In this document: piece by piece, positions 36,043 through 45,426 of the stretch
How positions within the stretch are numbered: position 1 is the first letter of the stretch
How the letters are laid out: each line of letters begins with the position of its first letter
Origin: Effrenium voratum
Taxonomy: Eukaryota > Sar > Dinophyceae > Suessiales > Symbiodiniaceae
DNA: 64,000 bases
Reading direction: 5' to 3'
Assembly (NCBI GenBank): GCA_963377175.1
Contig: CAUJNA010003291.1
Location: forward strand, 373,501-437,500
The notes under the pieces: model-generated
Told to the model about the DNA's origin: nothing
What the model saw: only the letters and a program-made list of their open reading frames with translations
Databases searched by the model: none
Translations under genes and position numbers: made by a program

Positions 36043-36143
36043 GGTCCCCCAGTAGTGCCTTTTCTCACCTTTTTTGGGGGGAGGGTTCCCCGTCCTGAAA
36101 GAAGTTGGCACCCTCATTCTAACCTTTGTACTGGAGGACCTAG
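36043..36143 (+). mobile_element. Intron element, family C, internally shortened
   Basis: TGGGTCCCCCAGTAGTGCCT on the left and TTGTACTGGAGGACCTAG on the right; the CTACTAAAATAGACTACAG part is replaced by CGTCCTGAAAGAAG. Confidence 0.85.
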
Positions 36144-36169
36144 TGTAGGAGGTCAAAGGGAATACCCTG

Positions 36170-36378
36170 CAAAACCACCAATTTCAGGGGAGCAACCGGA
36201 AACACACCAATTTCAGGAGATCAACCTTAAATCACACAAATTGCAGGAGATCAACCTTGAAACGCACCAATTTCAGGAGATCAACCTTGAAACACACCAA
36301 TTTCAGGAGATCAACCTTGGAACACACCAATTTCAGGAGATCAACCTTGAAACAAGCCAATTTCAGGAGATCAAACAT
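36170..36378 (+). repeat. 30-bp minisatellite, about seven units
   Basis: The unit ACACACCAATTTCAGGAGAT then CAACCTTGAA repeats in tandem; units begin about every 30 bp from 36,173. As 30 is divisible by three, an open frame repeats HQFQEINLET-type decapeptides, but flanks give no sign of coding. Confidence 0.92.
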
Positions 36379-36389
36379 CTATATCTACA

Positions 36390-36427
36390 CACACATACAC
36401 ACACACACATATATATATATATATATG
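36390..36427. repeat. (CA)n then (TA)n microsatellite
   Basis: CACACATACACACACACACA followed by ATATATATATATATAT. Confidence 0.9.
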
Positions 36428-36629
36428 GTCAGGTCCCCCCCCATGAACTACCTTTTGTTCTTTCTTCATAAAAGACTGCAAAAACACTGTTTTTTCCATA
36501 GTTTTTAGCTTTCTCGCCAATAAAAACAACAAAATACACAAAGCGGATTCCGTTTTGGTATGCCTTCTTGCAGACATAGTTCAAAATATGAAAAATAGCA
36601 AAAAACACTGTGTTTTTACGTGTTTTTTT

Positions 36630-36653
36630 AATATATATATATATATATATATG
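36630..36653. repeat. (TA)n microsatellite
   Basis: About 12 TA units between T-rich sequence and GTGGG. Confidence 0.9.
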
Positions 36654-36821
36654 TGGGTATCTATTATGTTAAAACAGATGCACGGAGTTGGTCCCTCAAT
36701 CTTGCGAAAAGCGCCAGGTGCCGCAGGCGCCGCCCGCCAACACCTTTGAGCCCCCAACGCGGGTGCAGGAGTCTTGACTCGCGGAGTCGGGGTTGCTCCG
36801 CGGAGTCGGTGGGTAACATTA

Positions 36822-36917
36822 GGTAGGTGTGGCTCAAGGGGCAAACCGCAGGTTTTGGGCCATGTTTCCACTTGCCAGGGTTCCATTTTGGTACCGGTTT
36901 CTTGAGCCACAGCCAGG
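36822..36917 (+). mobile_element. Intron element, family B (GGCTCAAG subtype)
   Basis: GGTAGGTGTGGCTCAAGGGG on the left, TTTCTTGAGCCACAGCCAGG on the right; core GTTTTGGGCCATGTTTCCAC. Confidence 0.85.
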
Positions 36918-37042
36918 TAGGTAGGTAGATAGGTAGGTAGACTATGGATTGGTAGATATGTAGGCAGGCAGGCAGGTAGGTAGGTAGGTAGAGAGGTAGG
37001 TAGATAGGTAGATAGGTAGGTGGTAGGTGGGTAGATAGGAAG
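36914..37042 (+). repeat. (TAGG)n microsatellite
   Basis: AGGTAGGTAGGTAGATAGGT and variants for about 125 bp, starting at the right end of a family B element. Confidence 0.95.
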
Positions 37043-37617
37043 ATTAAACAACCGATGGCATCCTTTCAAGGGAAACTAAAGGAGGCGAGAATCAAAGTTA
37101 TCACCAAAACACTGGGTAGCACGTGTCCGCCCCACCAGTAAACCGGAAGGTTGTTTAAGCAATGATTGCTTGAGCTTGTGCTCAAACAAGTTGTATTCCT
37201 GGAAAACCCAGGCAGTGCGTCTTGTCGCTTTTTCTGTGGTTTCCCTTTTGAAACCTGTTTGTTGCAGTGTTTTTTGGTTTTCCTCCTACGCCAAACCAAC
37301 CAAGTCTGTGGTGCCTTGCTTCTTGGAATCATCTAGATGAATGGAAGATCTGGAAAGGTTTGGTTGCAAAGCCATTTTGGTTTGGAATACTCAACCGCGA
37401 CTTGGCCGGAAAGGAAGAATCAGTTGCACCAAGCTTATTCGAACATGGCCTGTTCTGCCATGGGCAGAATTGGTTGCTTTTCAGGCAGGCTCCCATATCG
37501 TTTATTCAAATTCCACGGCTTTGGGGACTCGCTGGCCCCAAACAGCGAGTCCCCACAAGTTCGGGATTGTGGCCAGGAACGACGGGATCCAACTTTGAAC
37601 ATAAGGCCATCTTTTCT

Positions 37618-37716
37618 TGGTGGTTCCCAGCCATCCCCTCAGCCTTTCTAGGCTTTCAGCTGGTTTAGTGGTGGTTTCCATTGATTCCACTAAAAGTTAA
37701 AATTATTTTGGCAGGG
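37618..37716 (+). mobile_element. Intron element, family G
   Basis: GGTTCCCAGCCATCCCCTCA, GTGGTGGTTTCCATTGATTC then CACTAAAAGTTAAAAT and GGCAGGGGATC. Confidence 0.85.
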
Positions 37717-37780
37717 GATCAGACAACAGATAGCCCAGGGGTAAGCCGTGAGGTTGAGAAGCAGACTTGGAAGTTGCCAG

Positions 37781-37934
37781 GAGCCGATCGACAACGACGT
37801 CGCCTCTGCGCCTGACGTCTCCGCGCGCGCCGCGGCTTCGCCGCCGGATGCGGAGACCCCGGTCTCGCCCAGGAGCTCTGGAGACGCCACCTCCCCGTCC
37901 GGGCGAAAAACACGCAAGAGCCTCTCGGACTTGG
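37781..37934 (+). CDS. Probable exon, acidic/Ser-Pro-rich linker
   Basis: Acceptor AGTTGCCAG|GAG and donor GACTTGG|GTAGTG enclose EPIDNDVASAPDVSARAAAS then PPDAETPVSPRSSGDATSPS and GRKTRKSLSDL, with very strong codon bias. The composition suggests a disordered linker with possible phosphorylation sites (RKSLSDL). It probably belongs with the EF-hand exons downstream. Confidence 0.55.
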
Positions 37935-38395
37935 GTAGTGCAAGCGGAAGGCCTGAAAGGTATTCTAGGAGTTGCCTTGAAGGTTTTGGAGTTGGTTTTC
38001 AGGAAGGTTTTGGCTTAATTTGTGGTTTTTGGCAGCTGCAGCAACCGTCCAGCAGGTTATGGCCAAGGCTCAGGCAAGCCCGGAGTGAAGGCCTGTGAAG
38101 ATAAGGTCTTGGGTTGCCGGGATCGGTGCAGCTTGTAGCGGCCGAAGGGCGAAATGGGCGAAATGAGTGGAATGGCCTCACCCACGATATCGCGGATTCT
38201 TTTGTGGGATCTGAGGATGGGATTGATCATGCGCTATGCAAAGTTTTTTTGACATGGCCGTGTTTCAACGTAGGGCCCTCCAGAAAAACATCATGGACTT
38301 AAGCTTTCAAGGATCCAAGAAGGGCGCCCTCCAAAAAAACATCCAGCAGGTGTCCCTTCACTTCCCCTTCCGAGCTGCTTTCAAGGATCCAAGCA

Positions 38396-38512
38396 TAGGT
38401 GTCCTTTTTGGTTGCTTTCCTCGAAAAAAAAGATGGCGATTCCTGGTTTACCGGGTGTTTTTTGCTCACCTACCAGGGAAACCCATCTATTTCCCCTAAG
38501 GACACCTATGGA
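38396..38512 (+). mobile_element. Intron element, family E
   Basis: ATAGGTGTCCTTTTTGGTTG on the left and CCCTAAGGACACCTATGG on the right are inverted; inner AGATGGCGATTCCTGG and ACCAGGGAAACCCATCTATT. Confidence 0.9.
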
Positions 38513-38580
38513 TCCAAGGCTGCCCTAAAACAAAACAACACTCACCCCAAGCTATCCGTGGGCCTTGCCACCCAGCGGAG

Positions 38581-38710
38581 GCTTCTTCCAGACGCCTTTG
38601 GAGCACCTCAAGTCCCACGAGCGCCTGGATCCCTCGGTGGCCACGTCCCTCAGCAAGGCCTCCCAGATGCTGCTGACCATCTTCTACCAGCTGGACACCT
38701 CCAAGCTCAG
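38581..38710 (+). CDS. Exon upstream of the EF-hands
   Basis: Acceptor CCAGCGGAG|GCTTC; frame FFQTPLEHLKSHERLDPSVA then TSLSKASQMLLTIFYQLDTS. It ends AAGCTCAG|GAGC (GA donor), whose phase fits the EF-hand exon at 39,126 (joined as KLRTSDLVRRIDTSGDG). Third positions are almost all G/C. It looks like the helix before an EF-hand pair. Confidence 0.65.
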
Positions 38711-38952
38711 GAGCGCCCCTTGTTTTTTTTGTTTTGTTTTTTTTTTTCTCCGACCAGAAAACAGCGCGCCTGAAAAACCGGAGCCGCCAGGTCTCAGGGG
38801 GGATGGTTTTCGGCGCAGAAAAAGGTGCCTTTGGAAGGGACACGGCGCGCCACAAGAACGCCCGTGGTTTAGGGGGATTGAGATGGAAAAACAGGTGGAT
38901 CTGGAAGTTGCTCTGGAAGTCCTGAAAACCTACAAATCAGAATATCATCAAC

Positions 38953-39080
38953 TTGCTTGTGCGATGGGTAGGAAATGACCTTCGGAGATGTTGGGAATGA
39001 ACCGGTTTTGCGGATTCCCTTAAAGGAAGCCATGGGGGGATGATTTGTCTCGGGGTCATTCCAATTCTCATTCCTAACGA
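38953..39080 (+). mobile_element. Intron element, family F
   Basis: CTTGCTTGTGCGATGGGTAG, GGATTCCCTTAAAGGAAGCC and GGGGTCATTCCAATTCTCAT then TCCTAACGAAG. Confidence 0.65.
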
Positions 39081-39125
39081 AGTCCCGCAAGTCACTGACT
39101 TCCGATGCCCCGCCCCGAATCGGAG

Positions 39126-39215
39126 GACCTCGGACCTGGTTCGGCGCATCGACACCTCCGGGGATGGGGAGATCTCCAGGAGCGAGCTGCGCAAGGGCTT
39201 GGTGGATTACCTGGG
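39126..39215 (+). CDS. EF-hand 1 exon (loop DTSGDGEISRSE)
   Basis: Acceptor ATCGGAG|GACC; frame TSDLVRRIDTSGDGEISRSE then LRKGLVDYLG; donor CTGGG|GTTTC. The 12-residue loop has D1, S3, D5, E7, I8 and E12, a complete canonical calcium-binding site, flanked by hydrophobic helices. It is part of an EF-hand protein whose second hand follows in the next exons. Confidence 0.85.
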
Positions 39216-39879
39216 GTTTCTCGGCGGGATCTGAGCGCCCAGGTCTGAGAACCCGAAACTTGGTCAACGCCCAGCACCGAATCCGAGGATCTGATCTTTT
39301 CTACCCTCCTTTTAGTCCAGCTGGCAATGTCACATGGTAATTGCCCCCTTCCCAACAATGGAAGCTGACAGCTGCTTTTGTTTTACTTTATCTCCGCACG
39401 GAAAGGGGGTCCGAAACCCATCCACACATCCACATTTGTGTGGGTATTTTTAAGGATCGGTACCCTTGTTGGGGTTGGATTCAACGGAAACCAAAAGGAA
39501 CAAATGATGTTTGTCCCCTATTTTGGGCCCTTTCTTGCGACGCGGGTTGAGTTCCAGCATCGTTCCAGACTTCAGGGTATCAATTGGGTTGGGGTGTCTG
39601 ATTCTGCAGTCCCCGATCATTCATTGCATGCCTTTTGGAGTACAAGGGCAGCCATGGAAACCGTGCCCCCTGTTGCGAGATCGTTTTGCCGCAAATGTGG
39701 GCTCAGTCGAAGCGTTCGGCGCTACGGAGCGGCCGGACTGCACTGCGGGGGTTGGCTCTTTGCGTCGGAAGCCAGTGCTCCCGGAGCGTGGCGTCCGGTC
39801 CGTTCTTTTTTTTGTTTCCGATTTTTATGTTCCTCTCTTTTTTAATAAGCAAAGTAAGTTGTTTTTTGGCACTTGTGAG

Positions 39880-39958
39880 GTTACAGTTTACCAACGATGA
39901 GTTCAAAGAGCTGATGGGCGTGCTTGATGCCGACCAGAGTGACTCGATTTCCGTGAAG
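39880..39958 (+). CDS. EF-hand 2 exon (first 11 loop residues)
   Basis: Acceptor TTGTGAG|GTTA joins to the previous exon as DYLGLQFTNDEFKELMGVLD then ADQSDSISVK. It stops after position 11 of the loop at GTGAAG|GCGTGG (GC donor). The twelfth residue, the calcium-binding Glu, comes from the exon at 40,632. Confidence 0.8.
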
Positions 39959-40631
39959 GCGTGGTCTTAGTCCATCCTGTTTTGATGAGTGAGCCTTTGG
40001 CTAGTAAGGGCCTTACCCTCCAGATATGGAACCCCGAAAACCACCATGTTTAGAGGAATCGCCATTAGGGGGGGGTGCCTTTTTGCCGGGGGAGCAACTT
40101 CGGACGCAACCAACTTGACCCGCCAATGTCAAATACAGGGTTCCACTTTTAGTTTCATTGTGGCTTCCCAGTTATAGACTTAAACCCAGGGGTTTTCCAT
40201 TTACCATAAAGGGAAACCCTGGGTTTGATGTCAAAAAGTGGAAGCCTGGTGACATACCTCCAAGAACGGAATAGCACTTTGGGTCTTTCAACCCCCCGGC
40301 CCCAATCGGGGAGTCATAAGGTTACCAGATGGCTTTCCCAGACCTTGTTTGGGCAAATTGACCGATATGGCTTCACGACATGGCCCCCCAATGATGCCCA
40401 GATAGCCAAGTTGCTGCTTCTTTCAGCCACTGTTGCTGGTGTTTTGGGGTAAAGTGGATGGAAAGAAGCGATCGCAGCTGGCGATCCAGGTGTTTTTTTT
40501 TGTTTTTCGCGGCATGGCCCGGATCCGCAGGACAGGACAAATATTTAAAGAAAAGAAGGAACAAACAAACTCGGACGACTCGAGCTCCCTGGCGCCTGGC
40601 TTCGGTGGGAAAGAAGGGAAAAAACCGCGAG

Positions 40632-40780
40632 GAGTTCGACAGGGCCCTGAAGAAGGCGGCGAAGGGCGAGGACGTGGTGATCGAGAAAGAGGCGGAGGAG
40701 GTCCTCTACGACGCCATGCTTCAGATCGAGCCTTGGATGCTTCTGATCGATCGGACATCGGAGGGCTTCTATCCTTTTTT
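40632..40780 (+). CDS. Exon completing EF-hand 2
   Basis: Acceptor CCGCGAG|GAG; frame EFDRALKKAAKGEDVVIEKE then AEEVLYDAMLQIEPWMLL. Joined to 39,958 it gives SVKEFDRAL, completing the loop DADQSDSISVKE. Codon bias is very strong. The right end is unclear: the frame stays open into T-rich DNA, and a donor before about 40,780 is likely. Confidence 0.75.
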
Positions 40781-41166
40781 TGGGGGTTATTTTTTTGCTG
40801 GGTTTTCACATCGTTTGCCTGGACTGCCTGCATTCCTTTCATAGGCACAACCCTGGAAGACTGGATCAGTGTTGGCGTGCTCTTTAGCTAGCATCCGCAA
40901 GCTGTGCTAGCTGTGCTGGCAAGTTGTTGCCACCAACTGGAAGCCATTTTCCAGAGATTGAGAGGGGTCCGTTGTGGTGGGCAGTATTGGCAGCCTCCCT
41001 TTCTTGCAGGTTCCCGGGTTCGCTGGATGCTGACCTCTTACATGATGTTGTCCGGTTACTATAGTAATTGGAAACACTGGCCATGGCCAGGCGCGGCTTT
41101 TGCGCCCAATAGCGAATTCGCAGCACCCTCGTTGGTGTGCAAAACCACCGAGCGCCGGGCTGGCAG

Positions 41167-41310
41167 GACACTGTGAGCGGCATTGCGATCGACGCCAGCA
41201 ACGGGGACTCCATGTACGTGGCTCGCGCAAAGTGGAAGGATGATGAGAAGGGCAAGGGGCCCAAGACAGAGGCGCGCCCCGCCAATATCAGCGGAGCTGC
41301 CACGGAAGAC
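41167..41310 (+). CDS. Probable exon, lysine-rich segment
   Basis: Acceptor GGCTGGCAG|GAC; frame DTVSGIAIDASNGDSMYVAR then AKWKDDEKGKGPKTEARPAN, strongly biased. No family recognised; the SGIAIDASNGDSMYVA wording is beta-rich. The donor is unresolved. Confidence 0.55.
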
Positions 41311-41769
41311 TGCGCAATCAGGCGGGCAAAGGGGGGCAAAGGGGCACCGATCGCTTCAAGCTTTTGTGGTCGTTGGGCCGCATGATTTGCCTTGGTGCCA
41401 GACTGCTTGATGCTTCGCGTGCGAAGCCTGCTGGACGGCTTTGAAGAGATAGAGCGACTTTGTTTCTGAGTGGTTCCCATCAAAGCTCGCGCCCCCAGAG
41501 ATAATTACAAGCCAAGCGCCTAAAGTTGCACTTCACGCTTATGGGGAATGCGTACTTCTGTTTGCTGGATGATGTTGGATGTGTTAAACAACTCTTTTGC
41601 GATTTCGGAGCACCTCTTTGAATGCTTTATACCCGCCCAGCTAACGGCCGGACTCTGACGTTCGGGGGCTGCTGGTTTAGACCTCCTTTTCCTTTGGGGA
41701 CCCCCAAAGGTCAGGTTCCGGTGAAGGTGGGACAAAAAACCCCGGAAAGGGGTTTTGCGCACCCGGAAG

Positions 41770-41838
41770 GCAGCAGCTGAAGCTGATCGCCAAGAAGACC
41801 TTCACTGTAGCCGTCCTCAGCCGCCTGGCACCAGACGG
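41770..41838 (+). CDS. Probable exon, unidentified protein
   Basis: Acceptor CCGGAAG|GCAG; frame QQLKLIAKKTFTVAVLSRLA then PDG with nearly all G/C third positions, followed by a G-run. No Met, so not in a long open frame. Confidence 0.5.
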
Positions 41839-42010
41839 GGGGAATTGGGGGGGGGAAGGGGGGGGAAAAGCATCGGCTTGTGAGGTTTTGACCCAACTGG
41901 TATGGGGCCCTTCCAACCGTGCGGAGCGTGTTTTCTTCTTTCGCGGATGGACGAAATTGACATTTCGCACTACAGGCACCCTTGAATGATGGTTTCAACC
42001 ATGGCTTGAT

Positions 42011-42118
42011 TTGGCTGTGGCTCAAGAAACCGGTACCAAAATGGAACCCTGGTAAGTGGAAACATGGCCCAAAACCTGCGGTTTGCCCCTCCTGTTCAAA
42101 TGTTGAGCCACACCCATT
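42011..42118 (-). mobile_element. Intron element, family B, reverse orientation
   Basis: GGCTGTGGCTCAAGAAACCG on the left and TGTTGAGCCACACCC on the right; core CAAAATGGAACCCTGGTAAG then TGGAAACATGG is the reverse complement of the 36,822 copy. Confidence 0.88.
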
Positions 42119-42446
42119 TCCTGGTACAAACAGATGTTGGAACCATCCGCATGAAGCTTGAGAGCCTGCAGAGGGGCCTAACCTTTGTCCCAGTCTGAGG
42201 CTCAGATTCTGGGGTCTTTTCATGGTTGTCGTTGCGTCAACCAAGTTTTGGTCATGATGCTGAATATGCGGCTCCCTATGGAAAGTGCCACGTGTTCCCA
42301 AGCGAGTCGGCGAAGCAGCCCACACCCCACATTGGGGCGATCCTTGGGGTATTCCCATGTGCTCAGGCGGCCAAGTAGCGCATGCCGTTTGTTTCGCACT
42401 TTGCCCATCGGAGCAGTGCCCTTTCGAAATCGGCAGATATTTCTTG

Positions 42447-42538
42447 GTGGCTCCCAGCCATCCCCTTAGTCTTTTAGCCTTTTAGGGCCTAGTGGACATT
42501 TCCCTCTAATCGACCAAAAGCTAAACTTTTAGCGGGGC
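42447..42538 (+). mobile_element. Intron element, family G
   Basis: GGCTCCCAGCCATCCCCTTA, GTGGACATTTCCCTCTAATC and AAAGCTAAACTTTTAGCGGG. Confidence 0.8.
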
Positions 42539-42554
42539 ATTTGAGGACAGCCAA

Positions 42555-42628
42555 GCACTAACATAGGTCTTAAAATGGGTGGTGAATTCACCTACCCCAA
42601 AATGGTTTTGACCCACAGCCACATGGAA
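42555..42628 (-). mobile_element. Intron element, family A, reverse orientation, shortened
   Basis: ACATAGGTCTTAAAATGGGT then GGTGAATTCACCTACCCCAA and TTTTGACCCACAGCCACATG. Confidence 0.65.
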
Positions 42629-42768
42629 CCCACCAAAGTCCCCTTAAAAAAAAACCGGTCCAGGGACATCCCAGTCTGATTCCATGTTGGTGGATGGGGG
42701 GGGTGCGAAAGTTTTGAGGGTCCAAACCTCTGGCCAAGGCCGCGAAAACCGGATCCCTTCTCTCAGTT

Positions 42769-42880
42769 GTTCAAAGCGAATCGACCTTTTGACCTTTTGG
42801 TTTTCCCATTTTGGGTTCCCATTTTTAGTCATGGCCCCAAAAGGTGATCACCTTTTAGTCCCAGGTCCTTTGGGCAACTG
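42769..42880 (+). mobile_element. Intron element, family L
   Basis: CAAAGCGAATCGACCTTTTG, ATGGCCCCAAAAGGTGATCA then CCTTTTAGTCCCAGGTCCTT. AAAAGGTGATCACCTTTT is a perfect palindrome near the right end. Confidence 0.65.
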
Positions 42881-43019
42881 AGTTCTTGATTTTGATCTTG
42901 GCTAATGGACATTCGGCCCACCGCCTGCTTTTCCAGGGTCCTGGAAGAAGGTAAGAGGCTGCAAACGAGAAACAAATCTGCCGCGAGGTGTGTGCCGACG
43001 GGCTCCAGACGGCTTCGAG

Positions 43020-43084
43020 GAGTTGGTGGGCCAGGTGGAGATGAACGTGCACAGCGAAGAGCACCACGAGCCCCGAACGGCATC
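43020..43084 (+). CDS. Probable exon ending at a family D element
   Basis: Acceptor GGCTTCGAG|GAG; frame EELVGQVEMNVHSEEHHEPR then TA plus TC, with strong codon bias. Donor GGCATC|GTCTTC is the left border of a family D element. Removing that element continues the frame at 43,202. Confidence 0.55.
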
Positions 43085-43201
43085 GTCTTCTTCCATTTGC
43101 TTAAGAGTATGTGTTCTTTTCTCTTGTTGGTTTTGAAGGGGATCTATCACTACTGGATGTGTTTGTGTTTTTTTTTCCCCAGAAGGCTTAAGCAAATGGA
43201 A
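43085..43201 (+). mobile_element. Intron element, family D: element equals intron
   Basis: GTCTTCTTCCATTTGCTTAA G on the left and CTTAAGCAAATGGAAG on the right give perfect 16-bp inverted ends (CTTCCATTTGCTTAAG). The first bases GT and last bases AG are usable splice sites, and excision leaves the reading frame open (TASSAYVCKQIAHRAML). This is the clearest case in the window of an element forming a whole intron. Confidence 0.88.
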
Positions 43202-43275
43202 GTCTGCCTATGTTTGCAAACAAATCGCGCACCGTGCCATGCTTTCTAGCAAATCCCTCATTTCAGATTTGGGAA
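43202..43275 (+). CDS. Probable exon after a family D intron
   Basis: The frame (TC)T|AYVCKQIAHRAMLSSKSL follows the AG border of the element. Bias is weaker than in the previous exon; the right end is unknown. Confidence 0.4.
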
Positions 43276-43739
43276 TGGACGTTTTTTTTTTCAGATCCTG
43301 GCTCTGAAAGATGCTGATCGGCGCCCAGCACACCAGCTGGGCCCGGATTTTGTTGGTTAAGCCCAGAATGGACAATGGGGGCGTTTGAGAGTTCGCGAGC
43401 TGGGTTTCGAGCCACAGCCGGTTTTGAAGCTTCTATCACCTTTTGGGAAGCTCACGAACCAGACGACTCGCTTATTGAATATTGTTTTTTTCTTGCGTGT
43501 TTGCGCAATGCATTGGCCCTCAATGCCCTGTTTTCAGTACGGAGAACTCGTTTGCATCCAGCATAGCGGGGTTGCTTGTCGGGACCGGCGGCAAAGACGG
43601 TGAGCAAGCCCTACTCGCTTGCTCCCATGGCCCTAACATCTCGCGCTCGGCATGGACTGACCAACATACCCATTAGATGCAGGCACTTGCATCTCCCAGA
43701 CTTGTTGACCAGCAGGCACAGCGAACAGCAGCAACAAAG

Positions 43740-43853
43740 GGCAATGTGAGCCACAATCAAAACCCGGGAAGTGAAGCTTTGTAAGGGACAATCCCAGCCA
43801 CAAATGGGTGCGGACCATTTTGATACCAGGTTTGATCATAGCTCATGTGCTTC
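43740..43853 (+). mobile_element. Intron element, family R
   Basis: GTGAGCCACAATCAAAACCC on the left and CCAGGTTTGATCATAGCTCA on the right are inverted ends; interior GGGACAATCCCAGCC. Confidence 0.7.
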
Positions 43854-44489
43854 ATGTGCCTTTGTGCCGCGATTGAAACAGGCATAGAGATGCAAAACCA
43901 ACCTGCCAAGGAGAATTCAGACTTGAGACGGCCATGGGTTTGCGTGAAGACCTTGTGAAGATGGCGTTGCTTGCCGAGGATGTCCATCTTCTGCCACTTC
44001 TCACGGAAGCTGGTGCTTGGAGACGCAAGTAGGCCAAAGCTCGTTGGACTGGTTTCACGGCTGGGGTGGTCCATTTGCAAGCGGTCGCCCAAAGCATCAT
44101 ACGCTATGGCAACGCAGTTTCTTCACGTTCCTTCCCCCTTTCGCTTCGACAAAGGTTGCAGCTGCATGTGTTAAGCGTGCGCACGAAAGGGCGAGTCCGC
44201 AACCCGGTGCCCCGTCATTTTGTTGAAAGGTACTTGAGTAACGTGACATGAAAAGGACACGCTGATGCAAGACATGTTCCTTAGATTAGATTGTTCGCAG
44301 GAATCTGTAGCCATTCATTGCCACACTTCGATGCGTATGTCATTATGTGGTGTTACGTGAGTGTGCGACATACTTTCCAAGGCTCTAATTTTCCATGTGT
44401 GAGGGACTTTGTGAGGGAAGGCGGAAGAAATCCACGACAAATGCGAAGATTAATAGGGGGTGTTGGAGGGGCCACCCCCCGATAAATCT

Positions 44490-44604
44490 GGGTGAGTTAT
44501 AACGACCTCACACGACCGAATTCACCCCAAATGGTGGTTTATGTGTGGAATATCCCCCCAAGCACCTTATTTCAGGCTGGTGAAAATTAAGATTCACCCA
44601 GATA
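44490..44604 (+). mobile_element. Intron element, family H
   Basis: GGGTGAGTTATAACGACCTC on the left and AATTAAGATTCACCC on the right; interior CCCAAATGGTGGTTTATGTG and CTTATTTCAGGCTGGTGAAA. A second copy at 59,841 has better ends. Confidence 0.85.
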
Positions 44605-44648
44605 GGATGGTTTCGTCGGCAAAACAAATTACCAATGCCTCGCCCCAG

Positions 44649-44737
44649 GTGCCAAGACGGGCACGAGTGTGCGGCTGCGGATCAAGCTGAAGACCCAAAA
44701 GCCGCAATTCAAGTCGGCCACTCGCCCGTCGATCTAG
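44649..44737 (+). CDS. Terminal exon of an unidentified gene
   Basis: Acceptor CGCCCCAG|GTG; frame AKTGTSVRLRIKLKTQKPQF then KSATRPSI and TAG at 44,735-44,737. Third positions are nearly all G/C. It follows a family H element by about 45 bp. It plausibly closes the gene containing the EF-hand exons, though that link is inferred. Its basic C-terminus is notable. Confidence 0.6.
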
Positions 44738-44841
44738 AATCTTTGGTGCAATTGCCAAAGGCCAGGATCAATGTGTGAATCCCCGAATAAAACCTTTCTA
44801 TTCATCTATATAGTGTATTCAGAGGTGCATTTTGTTTGGAT

Positions 44842-44918
44842 CTTGGGACTTAAACTTTTTTGTCCAACTAATGGGTTTCCCATTAAACCACTAGAAGTTA
44901 AACCTTTAGCAGGGGAGC
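44842..44918 (+). mobile_element. Intron/intergenic element, family G
   Basis: GGGACTTAAACTTTTTTGTC, ATGGGTTTCCCATTAAACCA and GTTAAACCTTTAGCAGGGGA, near-identical in layout to 23,478. It lies after the stop codon, so not all copies need be intronic. Confidence 0.75.
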
Positions 44919-45149
44919 AGAAAGCAACCCAGGAATTTGACGCCACTTTTCCGAAAAGGACTGTGTGGCAGGTTCAGCAACCTGCGAGTGAAATCCGTTG
45001 GTTTAGGGCTGGTTCCCAAAAACCTTTCTAAGGCCCTAAGCAAGTTTAGGGGACCCTAAATAACTCAAAAGGGACTCTCATCCACCCCCTTTCTACCTAC
45101 CCCTGTTTAGAGATCCCAATGCTCCCCCGACGCGCGTGAGGGATCCACA

Positions 45150-45246
45150 AGTTTTAGGGGTTGGGGGGGAGGAGCCCAATAAGCCCCTTGTCAAGCCCCT
45201 AATAAGGCCTTATTGGGGCTCCCTCCCCCCCCCCAGCCCTCATGAC
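45150..45246. mobile_element. Palindromic element, family S
   Basis: GGGGTTGGGGGGGAGGAGCC on the left and GGGCTCCCTCCCCCCCCCCA then GCCCTCATGA on the right surround ATAAGGCCTTATTGGGG. Same design as 10,068. Confidence 0.75.
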
Positions 45247-45426
45247 ACACGTTTTGGGGTCACTCAGTCGGCGTCCACGATGTCCCTGGCGCGCATGGGC
45301 TCTTCCGCGTCCTTGGCGTCCCCTCGAAGCGAGAAGAAGGACCCAGCAGGGCGGCACGCAGCTGGCCGCAAACGCGGCAAGCTGCTTGAGGGTGGACGGT
45401 CTAGAAGTGGGGGGTACCCCTTTTAA
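45242..45426 (+). CDS. Probable early exon of a new gene
   Basis: The frame TQSASTMSLARMGSSASLAS then PRSEKKDPAGRHAAGRKRGK has strong bias until about 45,400. ATG at about 45,280 followed by SLARMGSSASLASPRS could be the start of the downstream coiled-coil gene. No promoter element was recognised. Confidence 0.4.

Noticed and set aside
36170..36378. CRISPR-like array
   Set aside because: The repeats are directly adjacent 30-bp units with no spacers; the context is eukaryotic.
40884..41483. 199-codon minus-strand open frame
   Set aside because: It lies opposite the strongly biased + exon at 41,167 and has no motif; likely a shadow frame.
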